Below are positions 34,640 through 45,959 of a DNA stretch of 64,000 nucleotides, piece after piece. Under the pieces are notes generated by a model. The model made no database searches, was not told where the DNA came from, and saw only the letters and a list, made by a program, of their open reading frames with translations. Position numbers and translations under genes: made by a program. The DNA lies in the NCBI RefSeq assembly GCF_030247195.1, contig NC_080671.1, positions 203,092,897 through 203,156,896 of the forward strand. Direction: 5' to 3'. How positions within the stretch are numbered: position 1 is the first letter of the stretch; every line of letters begins with the position of its first letter. This DNA is from Topomyia yanbarensis (Eukaryota; Arthropoda; Insecta; Diptera; Culicidae).

Positions 34640-35644
34640 TAAGATTGTATCAAACAACGATACTTTCAGTAATGGAATATGGGTGCTTCTGTTTCCGTTC
34701 AGCTGCAAACACTCACATTATTAAATTGGAACGAATACAGTATCGTTGTTTACGAATCGCCTTAGGTTCCATGCAATCGACACATACGATGAGTCTTGAA
34801 GTTCTAGCGGGAGTTCTTCCCTTAAAAGATCGATTCTGGGATCTCTCCTCTCGTTTACTTATACGATGTGAGGTTATGAATCCACTTGTAATTGAAAATT
34901 TCGAAAGACTTGTCGAGCTTCAATCCCAAACCAGATTCATGACAGTGTACTTCAATCACATGTCACAAGAAATAACGCTTTCTAGTTATGTTCTGACATG
35001 TGTTAATATACTAGATACTCCCGATTCCACTTTATTTTTCGACACGTCCATGCAAGAGGAAATTCGTGGAATCCCGGATCACCAGCGCTCTCTGGAGATC
35101 CCTAAAATATTCATAAGTAAATACCAACACATTGACTGCCATAAAATGTTCTACACTGATGGGTCACGAATCAATGAGGCCACTGGCTTCGGTATTTTCA
35201 ACAATAACACCTCGATCTCTTTCAAGCTTGCAGAACCTGCCTCCGTTTATACAGCCGAACTAGCAGCAGTTCACTATAGCCTGGAAATCATTGATACTTT
35301 ACTTCCGAGCCATTATTTCATCCTCACAGATAGCCTCAGCACAATTAAGGCACTACGCTCATTAAAGCTTGATAATCACGCTCCGTTCTTTTTGAAGAAG
35401 ATACGAGAATACGTAACTAAATTAACAAATAAATCTTATCAAATTACCTTAGTGTGGATTCCCGCTCATTGCTCCATACCGGGTAATGAGAGAGCGGATA
35501 ATTTAGCCAAAATAGGGGCGCTGGACGGTGACATCTATGAAAGACCTATTGCCTTCAATGAATTTTATAGCGCTTCTCGTCAGAGAACGCTTACTAGTTG
35601 GCAAACATCATGGGACAATGGAGATTTGGGACGGTGGTTGTACT
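34570..35644 (+). pseudogene. LINE RT tail and RNase H domain
   Basis: Continuation of ORF2 after the frameshift. [20 protein letters not shown] is the post-RT segment. RNase H shows FYTDGSRI, YTAELAAV, LTDSLSTIKAL and IPAHCSIPGNERADNLAK, supplying the D, E, D and H/D residues. The frame is cut at GRWLYS by a DNA transposon and resumes at 36216. Confidence 0.9.
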
Positions 35645-36215
35645 CTAAGACAAGACGTGACAATAAGGGGGGCTGTTTTTGTTCCAATTTTATGTCAGAA
35701 TGTTCCAGCTCCTGATTGGTAGATTCTGACGTTTTGCACCGTACGTAATGTTACTGCAGGGATATCGAAATTATGTTTTGCAGTGTTGCTATATTTATAG
35801 GAAAAGATTGTCATTACTTTTGACAAATAAAACTATTATCGTTAAAAAAGTAAAAACGACTAAATTGAACTGAAATTGCGCGGCAAAGTGAAACAAGTAT
35901 TTATCATGCATTTACCGTATACGTGGTTGATCAACTTTAACAAAAATAAGACAGAAATCACACTGTAATCTAAAATTATTCAGAAAATGGCTTCGTCAAA
36001 CCTTACTAAACAACCATGACATGGAAAAAACGTGTCCTTCATCAATATAGTGAATTAAGGACGCAAAATTTTGTCGGCATAAAATAAATTAACAAGACTA
36101 TATTTTCATTAATAAAAACAGCAACACTGTTCGGAAGATTTCGGCAGGGTGAAAATGTGCGAAAAGAAGAATGCCGAAGGAAAAATAAGAAGCCGATTGT
36201 CACGTCTTGTCTTAG
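35645..36215. mobile_element. 571-bp DNA element inside the LINE, 8-bp TSD
   Basis: Inverted ends CTAAGACAAGACGTGACAAT. The duplication GTTGTACT lies at 35637-35644 and 36216-36223. Removing it restores the LINE codons W-L-Y-S-I-I-P in frame, which proves the insertion. Same family as 25981-26403 (CTAAGAGAAGAGAAGACAA). hAT-like by TSD length; 9-10 bp is possible if flanking matches count. Confidence 0.93.
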
Positions 36216-36576
36216 GTTGTACTCAATTATCCCTAAAGTATCAACGAAGGCATGGTTCAAAGGGTTGGATGTAAGTCGAAACTTCATTCGTGTGATGTCT
36301 AGACTCATGTCCAACCATTATACGTTGAATGCGCATCTCCGCCGTATTGGGATCGCAGAAGATCATCAATGTGCTTGCGGAGAGGGTTACGAAGACATTG
36401 AAGATGTTGTTTGGTCTTGCACTGAATATCGTGAAGCCAGATCCCAATTAATAGACTCCTTACGAGCCAGAAGAAAACCACCCTATGTACCTGTTCGTGA
36501 TATCCTCGCTTTACGAGATCTTACATACATGAGCCATATTTATCATTTCCTGAAAACAATAAATATTCAAATATAG
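36216..36576 (+). pseudogene. LINE ORF2 C-terminus
   Basis: Resumes the LINE frame with LYSIIPKVSTKAWFKGLDVS and has the C-terminal cysteine motif HQCACGEGYEDIEDVVWSC, usual after RNase H in I-like elements. Stop at 36574-36576, then about 330 bp of 3' UTR. Confidence 0.88.
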
Positions 36577-36903
36577 TTATACCACAATGTTTCTAGTTTT
36601 TTCCCTTGCTACCCACAAACAATTTAGATTTCTTCGCAGTTAAGTTAGATAAAACGATATAAAGAAAAAAAAAATAAACAAAGATTACAGAAAAACTATC
36701 AATAGGTTTACAATGAAATTCAAGAAAATAGAGTATAATTAAAAACATTCAAAATGATGATTATCCTCAGTGTTAGCATTGCAAAGTGAATTTTTTTTTA
36801 TAACGTGATAGTCTTAAGAACCTTTGTAACATGTTATGTAAAAAAACCCCGGCGTAAAAAAGCTTTTGCAAATGCCGTGTCAAATAAACGTTTTATGAAA
36901 AAA

Positions 36904-37474
36904 AGATGTTAAAACTTTCCCAACAAGATCGCTCAGCTGTATTTTTAATTGATGTCGGCATCATACATTGTTCCGTTGAATTTAATATTTTTTTTTACTT
37001 TTCTTGTACATGATTCATTGAAGAAGCAAGGAATTTCTAGCCAAACATTTGAAATAGGCCTACTGCCAAATGTAAACAAATCGAATTTTGATGTTCTCTA
37101 TTAAAATCCTGGGACAGAACCTGTGGATAGATGTTTTCTTTTTCTTTTTTTGTTCATTTTATCTCTTGTCTTGCATAGCCACTCTTTCTTCCTCACATAT
37201 TTTAAATTGCCTGGCTACATTTGACAGTCCCCCCTGACTGCATTTGACGGTTCCCTTTGGCTGCATTTGACAACTGGCTACAATTGACATTAGGTTTTTT
37301 CGTATCCACACTTTCCGTCCCAGTTAAAAACTATCTATCTGGCCATGTACATAAACATAACGCAACAATGGATTATGAAGAATTTTGATAATGATTTTAT
37401 AACAAATTATAAAATAGCCCGGCTGATATAAAAGTCCTAACTAGCAATACACTTATTATAAAATGATTATAAAG
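36904..37474. other. unassigned DNA
   Basis: No gene. The motif GGCTRCATTTGAC recurs three to four times at 37210-37280, probably a short degenerate tandem repeat. Confidence 0.4.
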
Positions 37475-38184
37475 TAGGCTTACCAACCGTCCTTATTTTA
37501 AAGGAAATGTCCTTAATTTCGATGATTTGGGAAAGCGTCCTTAGTTTTACTTCAAATGTCCTTAGTTTTAATTTCAATCTATGTTATTTTTGAAATCAAT
37601 TAGAATAAATTCACTCAAGCGAATGAAACATTTTACTCGCCATTTTAGTTGTTCACTTCCTTAGAGTCTTTTGATTTGTTATGTTCATATTAATGATTCA
37701 AAAAGTTTAGTTCATCCAAAAATTTTATTGCCTGAAGAAAAGTTACAAACTAATACTTTTCATGTTTCTCATCTTGTTGAGCGCAGACAGAAAAAAAAGA
37801 TTTGTCCTCTAATTCGAACCATCGAATTTTAAACAGCTATCACTTTTTAGCACAGTCGGCAAATTTCTTAGTAACTTCATGGACTTTAATCAATAAGTTC
37901 TCTTAAGGAAAAACTTTGATTTTTGGAAATGAAGATGAAAAATATAGGATTTCTCGCAATAATATCCATACAAATTTCAAATCTAACACGGTATGCCACG
38001 ACCTAATATTCTGCATAGTTTCTTAGGACCCCAGAAGGACAAAAAAGCGCTGTTCTAAAAATATATTGGAAATCTTTTCTTAACACCACTCAACCAAACA
38101 CATTTAGTCAAAGATTAGTAAAATTTAGTCTCGGTCAAAATTCAAAATGTCCTTATTTCGCTTTCAGCCCATTTGGTAACCCTA
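37475..38184. mobile_element. TIR element, GGTTACCAA ends, 7-bp TSD
   Basis: Left end TAGGCTTACCAACCGTCC, right end ATTTGGTAACCCTA inverted. TATAAAG flanks it at 37468-37474 and 38185-38191. CCGTCCTTATTTTAAAGG and ATGTCCTTA repeat inside. A related end is at 60705-60800 and a fragment near 39165. No transposase frame. Confidence 0.78.
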
Positions 38185-38330
38185 TATAAAGGATTATTGT
38201 AACTGATTCCAAAAGGATTATAAAGGCAGTGAAATACGTACTCAATGAATTAAGGGGTGTGTCTGATGTAAACAATATGCGCTTTCAAACTAAATAAAAC
38301 AGTATTCAATTTTTAAATAGAATTATACCC

Positions 38331-38600
38331 AGGTAACCAACAAGCATTAATGTATAACATATAATTTGCATTTCAGATGCTACTTGCAGTATATTAGCAT
38401 TGTTTATGCATAGTTGTTGTTAATCAGCATTCGAAAAACTGCTTAAAAACTTCTTGCCAGTAAGCAGCATTCTGAATGCACAACACCAGTTAAGTAGCAT
38501 TTTTATGGCACAGCTGTAATGCAGCCGTATATTTTGCCAAAAGCGACTTTTAAATAGCATTTAAAACGACTTAAATGTTTATCAGGTGGCCGTTAAGACC
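38331..38600. repeat. AGCAT-rich dispersed repeat
   Basis: CCCAGGTAACCAACAAGCAT through TAAATGTTTATCAGGTGG has many spaced AGCATT words. Looks like a dispersed repeat, but the boundaries and family are not known. Confidence 0.35.
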
Positions 38601-38615
38601 CCGTGTATACACGTG

Positions 38616-39157
38616 TAGAAATATTGTCAATAAATCGATTATTGATCAATATCCCAGTGAGCAAATTTTCTAGCAGAGACCGCTCTGCTAGATTTCTGTA
38701 AGGCTTGGTTTGGCAGTCCTGTCAGAATTCTGCGCGTATTCTGTCGGGTTAGTTGAGCTAGGGCGAACTTGGTTTCGCTCGCGTTTTCTGGTAAATTTTG
38801 TCAGGAACCGAGCTAAACCCTGGCATAACTCGGACATAAACTGTGCAAAAATCCTGGCAATTCCTACCTGGCAGAATTTAGCACGAATCGAGCAAAACAT
38901 CTGACAAAGATGTGGCAGGAAGCGTGCAGAGATCTTGGCCGTACATTTCTGGCTCGATTCTAGATAAAAGTGAGCAGCATCGGTTGGTTTAACCGCTTCT
39001 GTCAGAAACGGTTGTTGCATTTGAGCGAATTCGTTGCCAGAATTCACACACAAATCGCGCAAAATGCTCGCAGAAACTCTGCCAGCATCAATTTCGCTTT
39101 GCTCAACTTTTGCTAACTTTCTGCTTGCCACGCTGACCGGGATATTGATCGTGTAAG
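38616..39157. mobile_element. decayed AGCGGCCC-family MITE, split
   Basis: Halves ACACGTGTAGAAATATTG to GATCAATAT and ATATTGATCGTGTAAGG belong to the family of 1787-1960. The element at 38653-39141 lies between. Confidence 0.6.
38653..39141. mobile_element. 489-bp TIR element
   Basis: Short inverted ends CCCAGTGAGC and CCCGGTCAGC. ATAT flanks both sides (38649-38652 and 39142-39145). Inside are many CAGAATT and CTGGCAG words. A partial copy is at 12223-12560. The minus-strand open frame here is conserved only as far as the DNA is, so it is not called as a gene. Confidence 0.7.
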
Positions 39158-39961
39158 GTAGGGTTACCAAATGGACTGAGAGCAAATTAAGGACATCCCT
39201 GCCAAATGTTATGCCAGGTATGTCACTTGAGCCAGAATTCTAAAAAAAATTCTGTGAATTCTGTCTCATTTTCATTGGGACGTTAAATCTCAATCGAGAC
39301 AAATTAGAATGGTGTAGTGCCGATACCGAACGAAGATACCACTTTGGTCAAACCTCATATTGAGCCACCCAACAAATTTTGGTTACTTCTGAGTAAAACA
39401 AATTTTGGTTGCCATGAGTCGCAGAGAGTATGCATCAACAAAAATTGTTGGAAGGAATTGAAATTGATTCTCTTGGAATAAGGGACCGTTCATAAACCAG
39501 GTAGACCGAAATTTGAGAATTTTTAACCCCCCTCTCCCCTAGTAGATTTTAGTAGACTTTTACCAACCCCTCCCCCCCACGACAAAAGTCTACGAAGACT
39601 TTTAATTTTTTTTATTCGCGGAAAATGTGAAATTAGCAAGAAGCACATTATAATGTTCAAATAAAAATTAGCGTTTAGATTTTTTTTCAATCTTTTAAAA
39701 ATATTTGAGAAAGGTTTTTCACATTGGTTTTTTGTCTATGACTGATCAAATCAATTAATACCAATTCAACGTTTGTGTAGCGGAATACTTCTTTTCAAGG
39801 TTAGTCACTCAAGTATATGTAAAAAGATATATTGCTATTACAAGTTCAAATTTTGGCCGAAGTGCGACCTACACAATCAATGCAGAATCGCTAAACACTT
39901 TTTGAGCCTTACTGGTGCATTCAAAATTGTTAAATTATAAGAAACAATTACAAAATAATAC

Positions 39962-40377
39962 CACAGAGAACAGACATCCATGATCGAACAAAAATATTTA
40001 AAAAACGTGTGTAAACATTTGAATTAATATACGAAAAACACTAGCGCCGCCACACCAACCTATCCCAACTATCCGTCAAACCGATTCCGGAACCGGTTCG
40101 AAATCCTGGATGGATTCAGCATGGAATCTAGCTCAAAGAAAACAACCGATACCGACTCTATCGGTTGACGCATGTGAGCTGGAATTCATGCTGGAAGTCC
40201 GAATCGGTTCCGGACTAGTTTGACTGGGTAGAGGAAGAACCGCTGTCAATTCTGTCGCACTCAGCCACAAAAAACATGACGACAGTAGCGCACCTGGTTT
40301 AGATATCCAAACTACCTTCCAAACCGTTAGAGATTTTACACAAGTTGAATGCTGAAGTTGGACGTCTGTTCTCTGTG
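39962..40377. mobile_element. 416-bp TIR element, TSD ATAATAC
   Basis: Ends CACAGAGAACAGACATCC and GGACGTCTGTTCTCTGTG are inverted. ATAATAC flanks at 39955-39961 and 40378-40384. The interior holds a CCCAGTYAAAC-type palindrome (about 40074-40230). A second copy at 61522-61932 matches along the full length. Confidence 0.9.
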
Positions 40378-40384
40378 ATAATAC

Positions 40385-41636
40385 TGTCGATGTGTACTAT
40401 CATCTAGACTAAAATAATAAACCAAACACGCACACAAATTTCACTTTTCGTGAAGAAATTTCAATATTTCTAGGATAATAAGATAATCTAAATTGCCTTA
40501 TTTGATTAAGGGAACGAAGCTATTCAAATCTTTCCAAAATATTTATTTTTCTTATCTAATTCATAGCCATATCACCTGAGAGTATTATCGCAAAGTACCA
40601 AAGCTTAACTTCGAATATTTTCGAAGATAAATATAATAGAACCGGTTTGCACGGAGTTGCGCAGGGTCAAGACGTAAAATTTAACGGGTGTTTAAAGATT
40701 TTGAAATCAGTATGTCCAACAAAAAACACCTTTAACAGACTAACGTGGGCACTCGGGTACCCACAAATTGAAATGTTCATAATTATGGCTTCCTTTAACC
40801 GATTTGGACACTTTTAGATGTTTTGGATTCAGGAACGCGTCCACTTTTTAATTCTGTGTGACTGAACCGGATGAATGGTCCTGGTTTTTGGTAATCCGGA
40901 TTTTCCGGAGCAATGTTCCAGTAATAGGGAATGAACTGAAAAATTTAATAATGTCCTTGCAATATGAGTATCAAAACACTTCGAATTGTCTCGGAAGTAT
41001 GTTAATTATTGTTATAGCAATTTGAAAAATGGAATTGAAATGGAATGGCCACCCACGGGAACCTGCTCCGGAATGTCCGTGCCGGGGTCAAATCACCAAA
41101 TGCTTCCAAAACCACAAGATACAGCCTACTTATGCAATTCCAAGAATTTTGATACCCATATTGCTAGTATTCCATTGAAGTTCACAAATAGTATCCCAGC
41201 ACTGGAACCTGCTTCCGGATTCCTGGGAACCGTATAAAGTAACCCGCGTCGGACACATAACGGTTAACTCGAGTAAACACTTTGTTGTAGAAGTTTAACT
41301 ACACTACTGCTTTAACCACCGAAATCAATAAATAAATAATAAAAAAAATAATTCACTTATTGTTGAAAATCGGGTGTTTTGTTGTCACAATGGTGGTTTC
41401 AATGTTTAACTTTGACCATTTTTTAACTTTTTATGGTTCATGCATTTAATGGGCCATGCATGTCTGCTAACTAGTGGTGTCTCAGATGATTTCACAGTCA
41501 AAATCTTCCGTCGAAAGGAATTTTGGGCAATCGTCTTTAAAACTGTGATTTTGTGTTATTCCTAGATCAAAACTATAGTAAAATATACGCAAGAAACAAC
41601 AACGTGTGAGGTTGTCCAAAAAACGTTGAGTTGAGG
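40385..41636. other. interior of the outer element
   Basis: No gene. GGAACCTGCTCCGGAATG at about 41058 and CTGGAACCTGCTTCCGGA at about 41203 are related words from a dispersed repeat. Confidence 0.4.
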
Positions 41637-42087
41637 GTTCTGGGCAGGGCAGGAAATATTCGAACCGAACCTATGTTCGAATACTTTCGAAGCGCGAAGC
41701 TTTGCGTTACTGGTTCGTATTCACAAGCTTCGCATCACAATCGCTTACCATCGTAATTGCGGACATTTGGGCGATACTTTTGCATGCTCTTCGGCGAGGA
41801 CAAATGAAGCTTCTTGTTCATTTCATTGATGTTCGGAAAGATATGTAAAAGCTTTTGCGTAGTTTTCGACGAACACGTGCTAAGCTCTTGGTTCGTGTGA
41901 TCGATATTTTTGAAACAGTTACACGGAGCTTCGAAGCGATGTTCGCGAAAACAGAAAAAAGATTACCTCGAAGTATTTCAGAATCGCGAACACCGAAGGA
42001 TTATATCAATTTAGCATCGCGAGGGCCATCGCTAACATGTTCGCCGGACGATATTAGTTTCCTTTATTCAAATACCTACCTACTAGT

Positions 42088-42927
42088 TAGGGTTGCCACC
42101 CCTCCGGGTTTGACCCGGAGACTCCGGTTTTCGGGAGCGATCTCCGGGTATCCGGGTTTTACATCAATTTCTCCGGGTTTGGTGGGAAGAAGCATAGATT
42201 AATTTTTTTTGGAATTAATTGATTCTTTACAAAATATTTAAAAAGTCTAAATTAACTATTACTCTAATTCAGATTTATTTTTCTCGACCAACCCTTCGTT
42301 TCAAGGTGGCGAAGAGTTCACCAAATATTGCTAATTTCTTTCACAAAGCAATGAAATTGAAAAACAAATAAAATCTACTACAAATTAACCTTCCGGAAGT
42401 CGCGCTAGTGCACTGAGTGCACGCTGCTCTGAAAATCTAGCGAAATCGTCTTAGGGGACCAGCGGCTGCTTGTTCGGTAAGCCATATGCGCGTCTTCCGG
42501 AGGGTTAAGGAAAGTAATATTTCGCTATGTGCTACAATTGAAATGTTGTATTCCACTAAGTCGCTCAAAATGGTGTAAAAAAGTTATTTTACTGCAATTT
42601 TACCAAATCATTTCACCCTTAGTGGTGCTCATCACCAGCTGCACTAAGGTCTGGCAGATTTGTTCTAATCCAACTGACTAGGTCAACATCAAACGAGTCA
42701 CTTAGTCGGGGAAGTGAAATACTACACCACATTAAACCGATAAAACCGTTCACAAGCGTGAAAAATTTACAGTTTTACTTGAACGTGGTAATAAAAAGCG
42801 ATTGGAGTGCTCTAAAATGCCTAGCAATCGCTTTGATTCGAATTTCTCTCTAGTTCCACTGAAAATCCACCACCCCCAGATCAGTGAAAATCTCCGGATC
42901 AAAGCCTCGCCAGAGGTGGCAACCCTA
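42088..42927. mobile_element. TIR element, TAGGGTTGCCACC ends
   Basis: 840 bp with 13-bp perfect inverted ends TAGGGTTGCCACC. Flanks TACTAGT and CACTAGT differ by one base. The left part has a CTCCGGGTTT tandem motif. Terminal sequence resembles the GGTTACCAA element at 37475-38184, so they may be cousins. Confidence 0.78.
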
Positions 42928-44142
42928 CACTAGTTATGCAAAAAAAAGTATATTCTAGACAGAGGCCTTGTATTAAGGGTGGAATAGGTGAAAAATAATT
43001 GTGACAATGTGTAGCTTATGGATGCTGGGGTTAACTGAAAAGTGACGTAACAAGTTTATTTAAGATACCCTACTGATATATTACCAGTAGGGATAAAATC
43101 AAGATTTCGTGACAGGGCGGGGATAAATTTTCAAATGAAATAAATTAGGGCTAGAAAATGAAGTTAAACACAATGTACACAATGTATTGAGTGGCTCGCT
43201 TATCTTAGTCATGTTCCTATGTCAGTTTCTTGAGGATCCAGTTATGTCAGTTTCTTGAGGATAAAGATATCGATATCCAATCAAAGGAAAAAATCGATTA
43301 TCAGTTAAATAAATAACGTCATGATGTGTATGATGAATCCTAGAAATAAATAGGGAATGTCAATAAACTCGACCATTCCCGATTCATATTTGGCAGTTCT
43401 GGTAGTTTTGTAAATCTTTTTTTCGACTAACAGTAAAACCATTTTGATTCAGAAGTATGTTTTAGAAGGGCGCATGTTTTTTCGTGCACTTATTTAAAAA
43501 ACGCTTTGAATCCATCTACCAGTGTGATGAGACATTTTTATAACTGTCTTCGAATATTATATCGGTTGAGAACTTTTAGAACATGATATATCGAGAAATT
43601 TTGAAAGTGAAATGAAATCAGTTGTAAAGTTATAGAAAATATCCTTTTAAAATGAACGGACAATCGAATTATTACTAATACTTTATGAATACATTATCTG
43701 AGTTCTTCATTCAATGCAATATGTATGCAAAAAATTAAAAACTGGATTTCCCTTGAGAACTGGGCCAAAAAATCGAAAAAAATGTGTTGGCGATCCGAGA
43801 ACTAGAACAGAAATTGTAACCCTTGGACCTCTGAAGTGCATGCGTACAAAATGCTATAGTCTAATGTTTGTTTTCATTCATTTCATTTAATAATTTTCAG
43901 TTGAGCAATTCTGTCGCAAACTGCATTGTGAAGCGAGGGTCATAACTTCCTAAATTTAAGTGTTCCTATTAATTTAGTACACTCTCTTTAACATAAACTA
44001 CTCTAACGAATGAACGAATGGGAGTAGGTTCGATAAATTTTGAAAGAAGTCGTTAAATCAACCACTGGGATTACACCACCGCAAAATTAAAAAAAAATCG
44101 AAATTGATCTTGATTGATTTTATTATTCCATATCAACATTTG
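42928..44142. other. interior of the hAT-like element
   Basis: AT-rich, no gene. GTCAGTTTCTTGAGGAT is tandemly repeated near 43220-43262. Confidence 0.4.
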
Positions 44143-44344
44143 AATAGGGCTAATAAGATTTGTGAACAAACTTTTGTTTTGCTGATTTCTCTTAATTTGT
44201 TATCATTTCAACACAGAAAACATTTGAAATCGATTCTACCAAGGGCAAAGATGTTGATTCATGTGTATTTTTCATAAAATTCAACTCTGTAGCGGAAAAA
44301 TGAGCGAAATAAGTTTGTTTACAAAAGTCTCATTAGCCCTTTTG
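44143..44344. mobile_element. MITE, second copy of 13731-13930
   Basis: AATAGGGCTAATAAGATTTG on the left and AAGTTTGTTTACAAAAGTC then TTAGCCCT on the right, inverted. Similar length to the 13.7-kb copy. Confidence 0.7.
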
Positions 44345-44803
44345 AAGAATTACTATTGTATTGATCTTAAATATGGGTCTTCAAAATAATATATCAAAAT
44401 ATGGAATGCGACAAAAAGCGAATAATAATGGAAAGACAGTATTCGAAAAAGTTCGAGTTTAGAACGACTTTCATTCTACTTGGAGTTATTTATTTCGCTT
44501 CTCATTTTCCGAGATTTCCCTTACATAAAGCATTTCGGCTATAACTGATTAAAAAAAAATACAGGGGCCCTAAAGATTTCTTTCTTTTATTTTTTATTAG
44601 TAAAAGTCAAATAAGGGAAGATTACATCATGGAGAAGATAAACCAAATTTCGTCCTTTTCAGAATTGTTTTTGGATTTCCAACAAAAAAAAATCACTAGA
44701 ACATTGTTTGTAAGTTCTTTGCGTTTCTCCATCAGTAATTAGTTAACAAATACAATATAAACAAGTTGGAATATCCTTCTCATTATTTATCACAAAACAC
44801 ATG

Positions 44804-45041
44804 TGTGTGGCGTGTAATTTCCGCATAAGATAGTGTAGTAGCAACCTAACTGTTAAGCTGCATGAACACTGTTTGGCGTCGACATAACTGAGTCGACACT
44901 CACAGCGACTTCCGCCGAGAAAGAAGCAAACCGCCATTATTCGCGGCTTTTGGATTCTTAACGCTGAAGAGGTAAGACGTGCAATCGAAGTCGCTGCTGA
45001 TCGTCGCACTGGTTGATTTCCTTATGGCGTAGAAAACCACA
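44804..45041 (+). repeat. 5' LTR
   Basis: 238 bp, TGTGTGGCGTGTAATTTCC to GTAGAAAACCACA, with TG...CA ends. Followed at 45042 by TTGGCGATCCTGCCAGTC, the position of the tRNA primer binding site. I do not assign the tRNA. Confidence 0.95.
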
Positions 45042-45291
45042 TTGGCGATCCTGCCAGTCTTTCAACATTATTTCTATATCAAAATACCTGGCTTAGATTA
45101 TAAAAGCAAAAGAAATCAACCAGAAGCTCAAATTGAACCCCCAATTCCCTGAATTTGAGGCAATAAATTAGTAAGTTAAAATCGGTTAGTGGCTTGGTAA
45201 AGAAATACGTTGGTGTTCTAATTCAGGTAAGCAATTACACAGCCAAAGTTATTCACGTCAAAGTAGAAAACGGAAAATGTACTTGTATTCC

Positions 45292-45745
45292 GTGGCACAG
45301 TAAGAACATAGTGTTCCGGCGGAACGGGACGTCCGCAAAACAAAATGGCTGTTTAATATGAGTGGCACAGTAAGACCACAATGCCTAGTGAAATGGAACG
45401 TTCAAAAAAATAAATAAAAGTACTCTTTGTATGTAATCAAAGTGGTGTAAGACCACAGTGCTCCGGCGGAACGGGACGTCCGCAAAACAAAATGGTTTTT
45501 AACCCAAGTGGCACAGTAAGACCACAGCGCTCAACAAAACGAGTCGTCCATAAAATGTACTTGTATGTAATCACAGTGGCACAGTAAGACCACAGTGTTC
45601 CGGCGGAACGTGACGTCCGCCAAACAAAATGGCCATTCAATCCAAGTGGCACAGTAAGACCACAATTCTCAGCAAAACGAGTCATGCAAAAATGTAGAGT
45701 GGCACAGTAAGACCACACTGCACTAGTGGAACGGGACATCCGCGG
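45292..45745 (+). repeat. seven irregular leader repeats
   Basis: Core GTGGCACAGTAAGACCACA occurs at 45292, 45361, 45441 (shortened), 45507, 45575, 45645 and 45698, spaced 50-80 bp. Two subtypes seem to alternate: a CCGGCGGAACGGGACGTCCG tail and an AACGAGTCGTCC-like tail. Each core has a GTGG...CCAC inverted pair. In the 5' leader of the LTR element, between LTR and gag. Function unknown; Drosophila gypsy has insulator repeats at a similar place. Confidence 0.88.
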
Positions 45746-45959
45746 AAATTTACTTAAAATACTTTGACAGTTTTCAATGGAATTGAATGGAATCGAACAG
45801 AACGTATTTCTTTGACCCCTGCAAAAATATTTTTTTTTTAGTTGACAGATCTTTTATGTTAATAATGGTAGTTTATAAATATCACCCGATTGAATTGCGA
45901 ATATTGTTTTACATGTTCCGAATATATCCCATATTTCAGATTGCGACTAAGTTAAAAAA

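Noticed and set aside
34570..34708. Programmed frameshift in LINE ORF2
   Set aside because: The overlap lies inside the RT-to-RNase H linker of a single protein and no slippery motif is seen; with the nested insertion it is simpler to call it decay.
38688..39185. 165-codon minus-strand ORF as a gene
   Set aside because: It spans a TIR element and its flank, and the related copy at 12.2 kb carries stops; similarity is at DNA level.
45292..45745. CRISPR-like array
   Set aside because: Repeats are imperfect, spacer lengths vary and the tails are related to each other; the setting is a retrotransposon leader in an insect genome.
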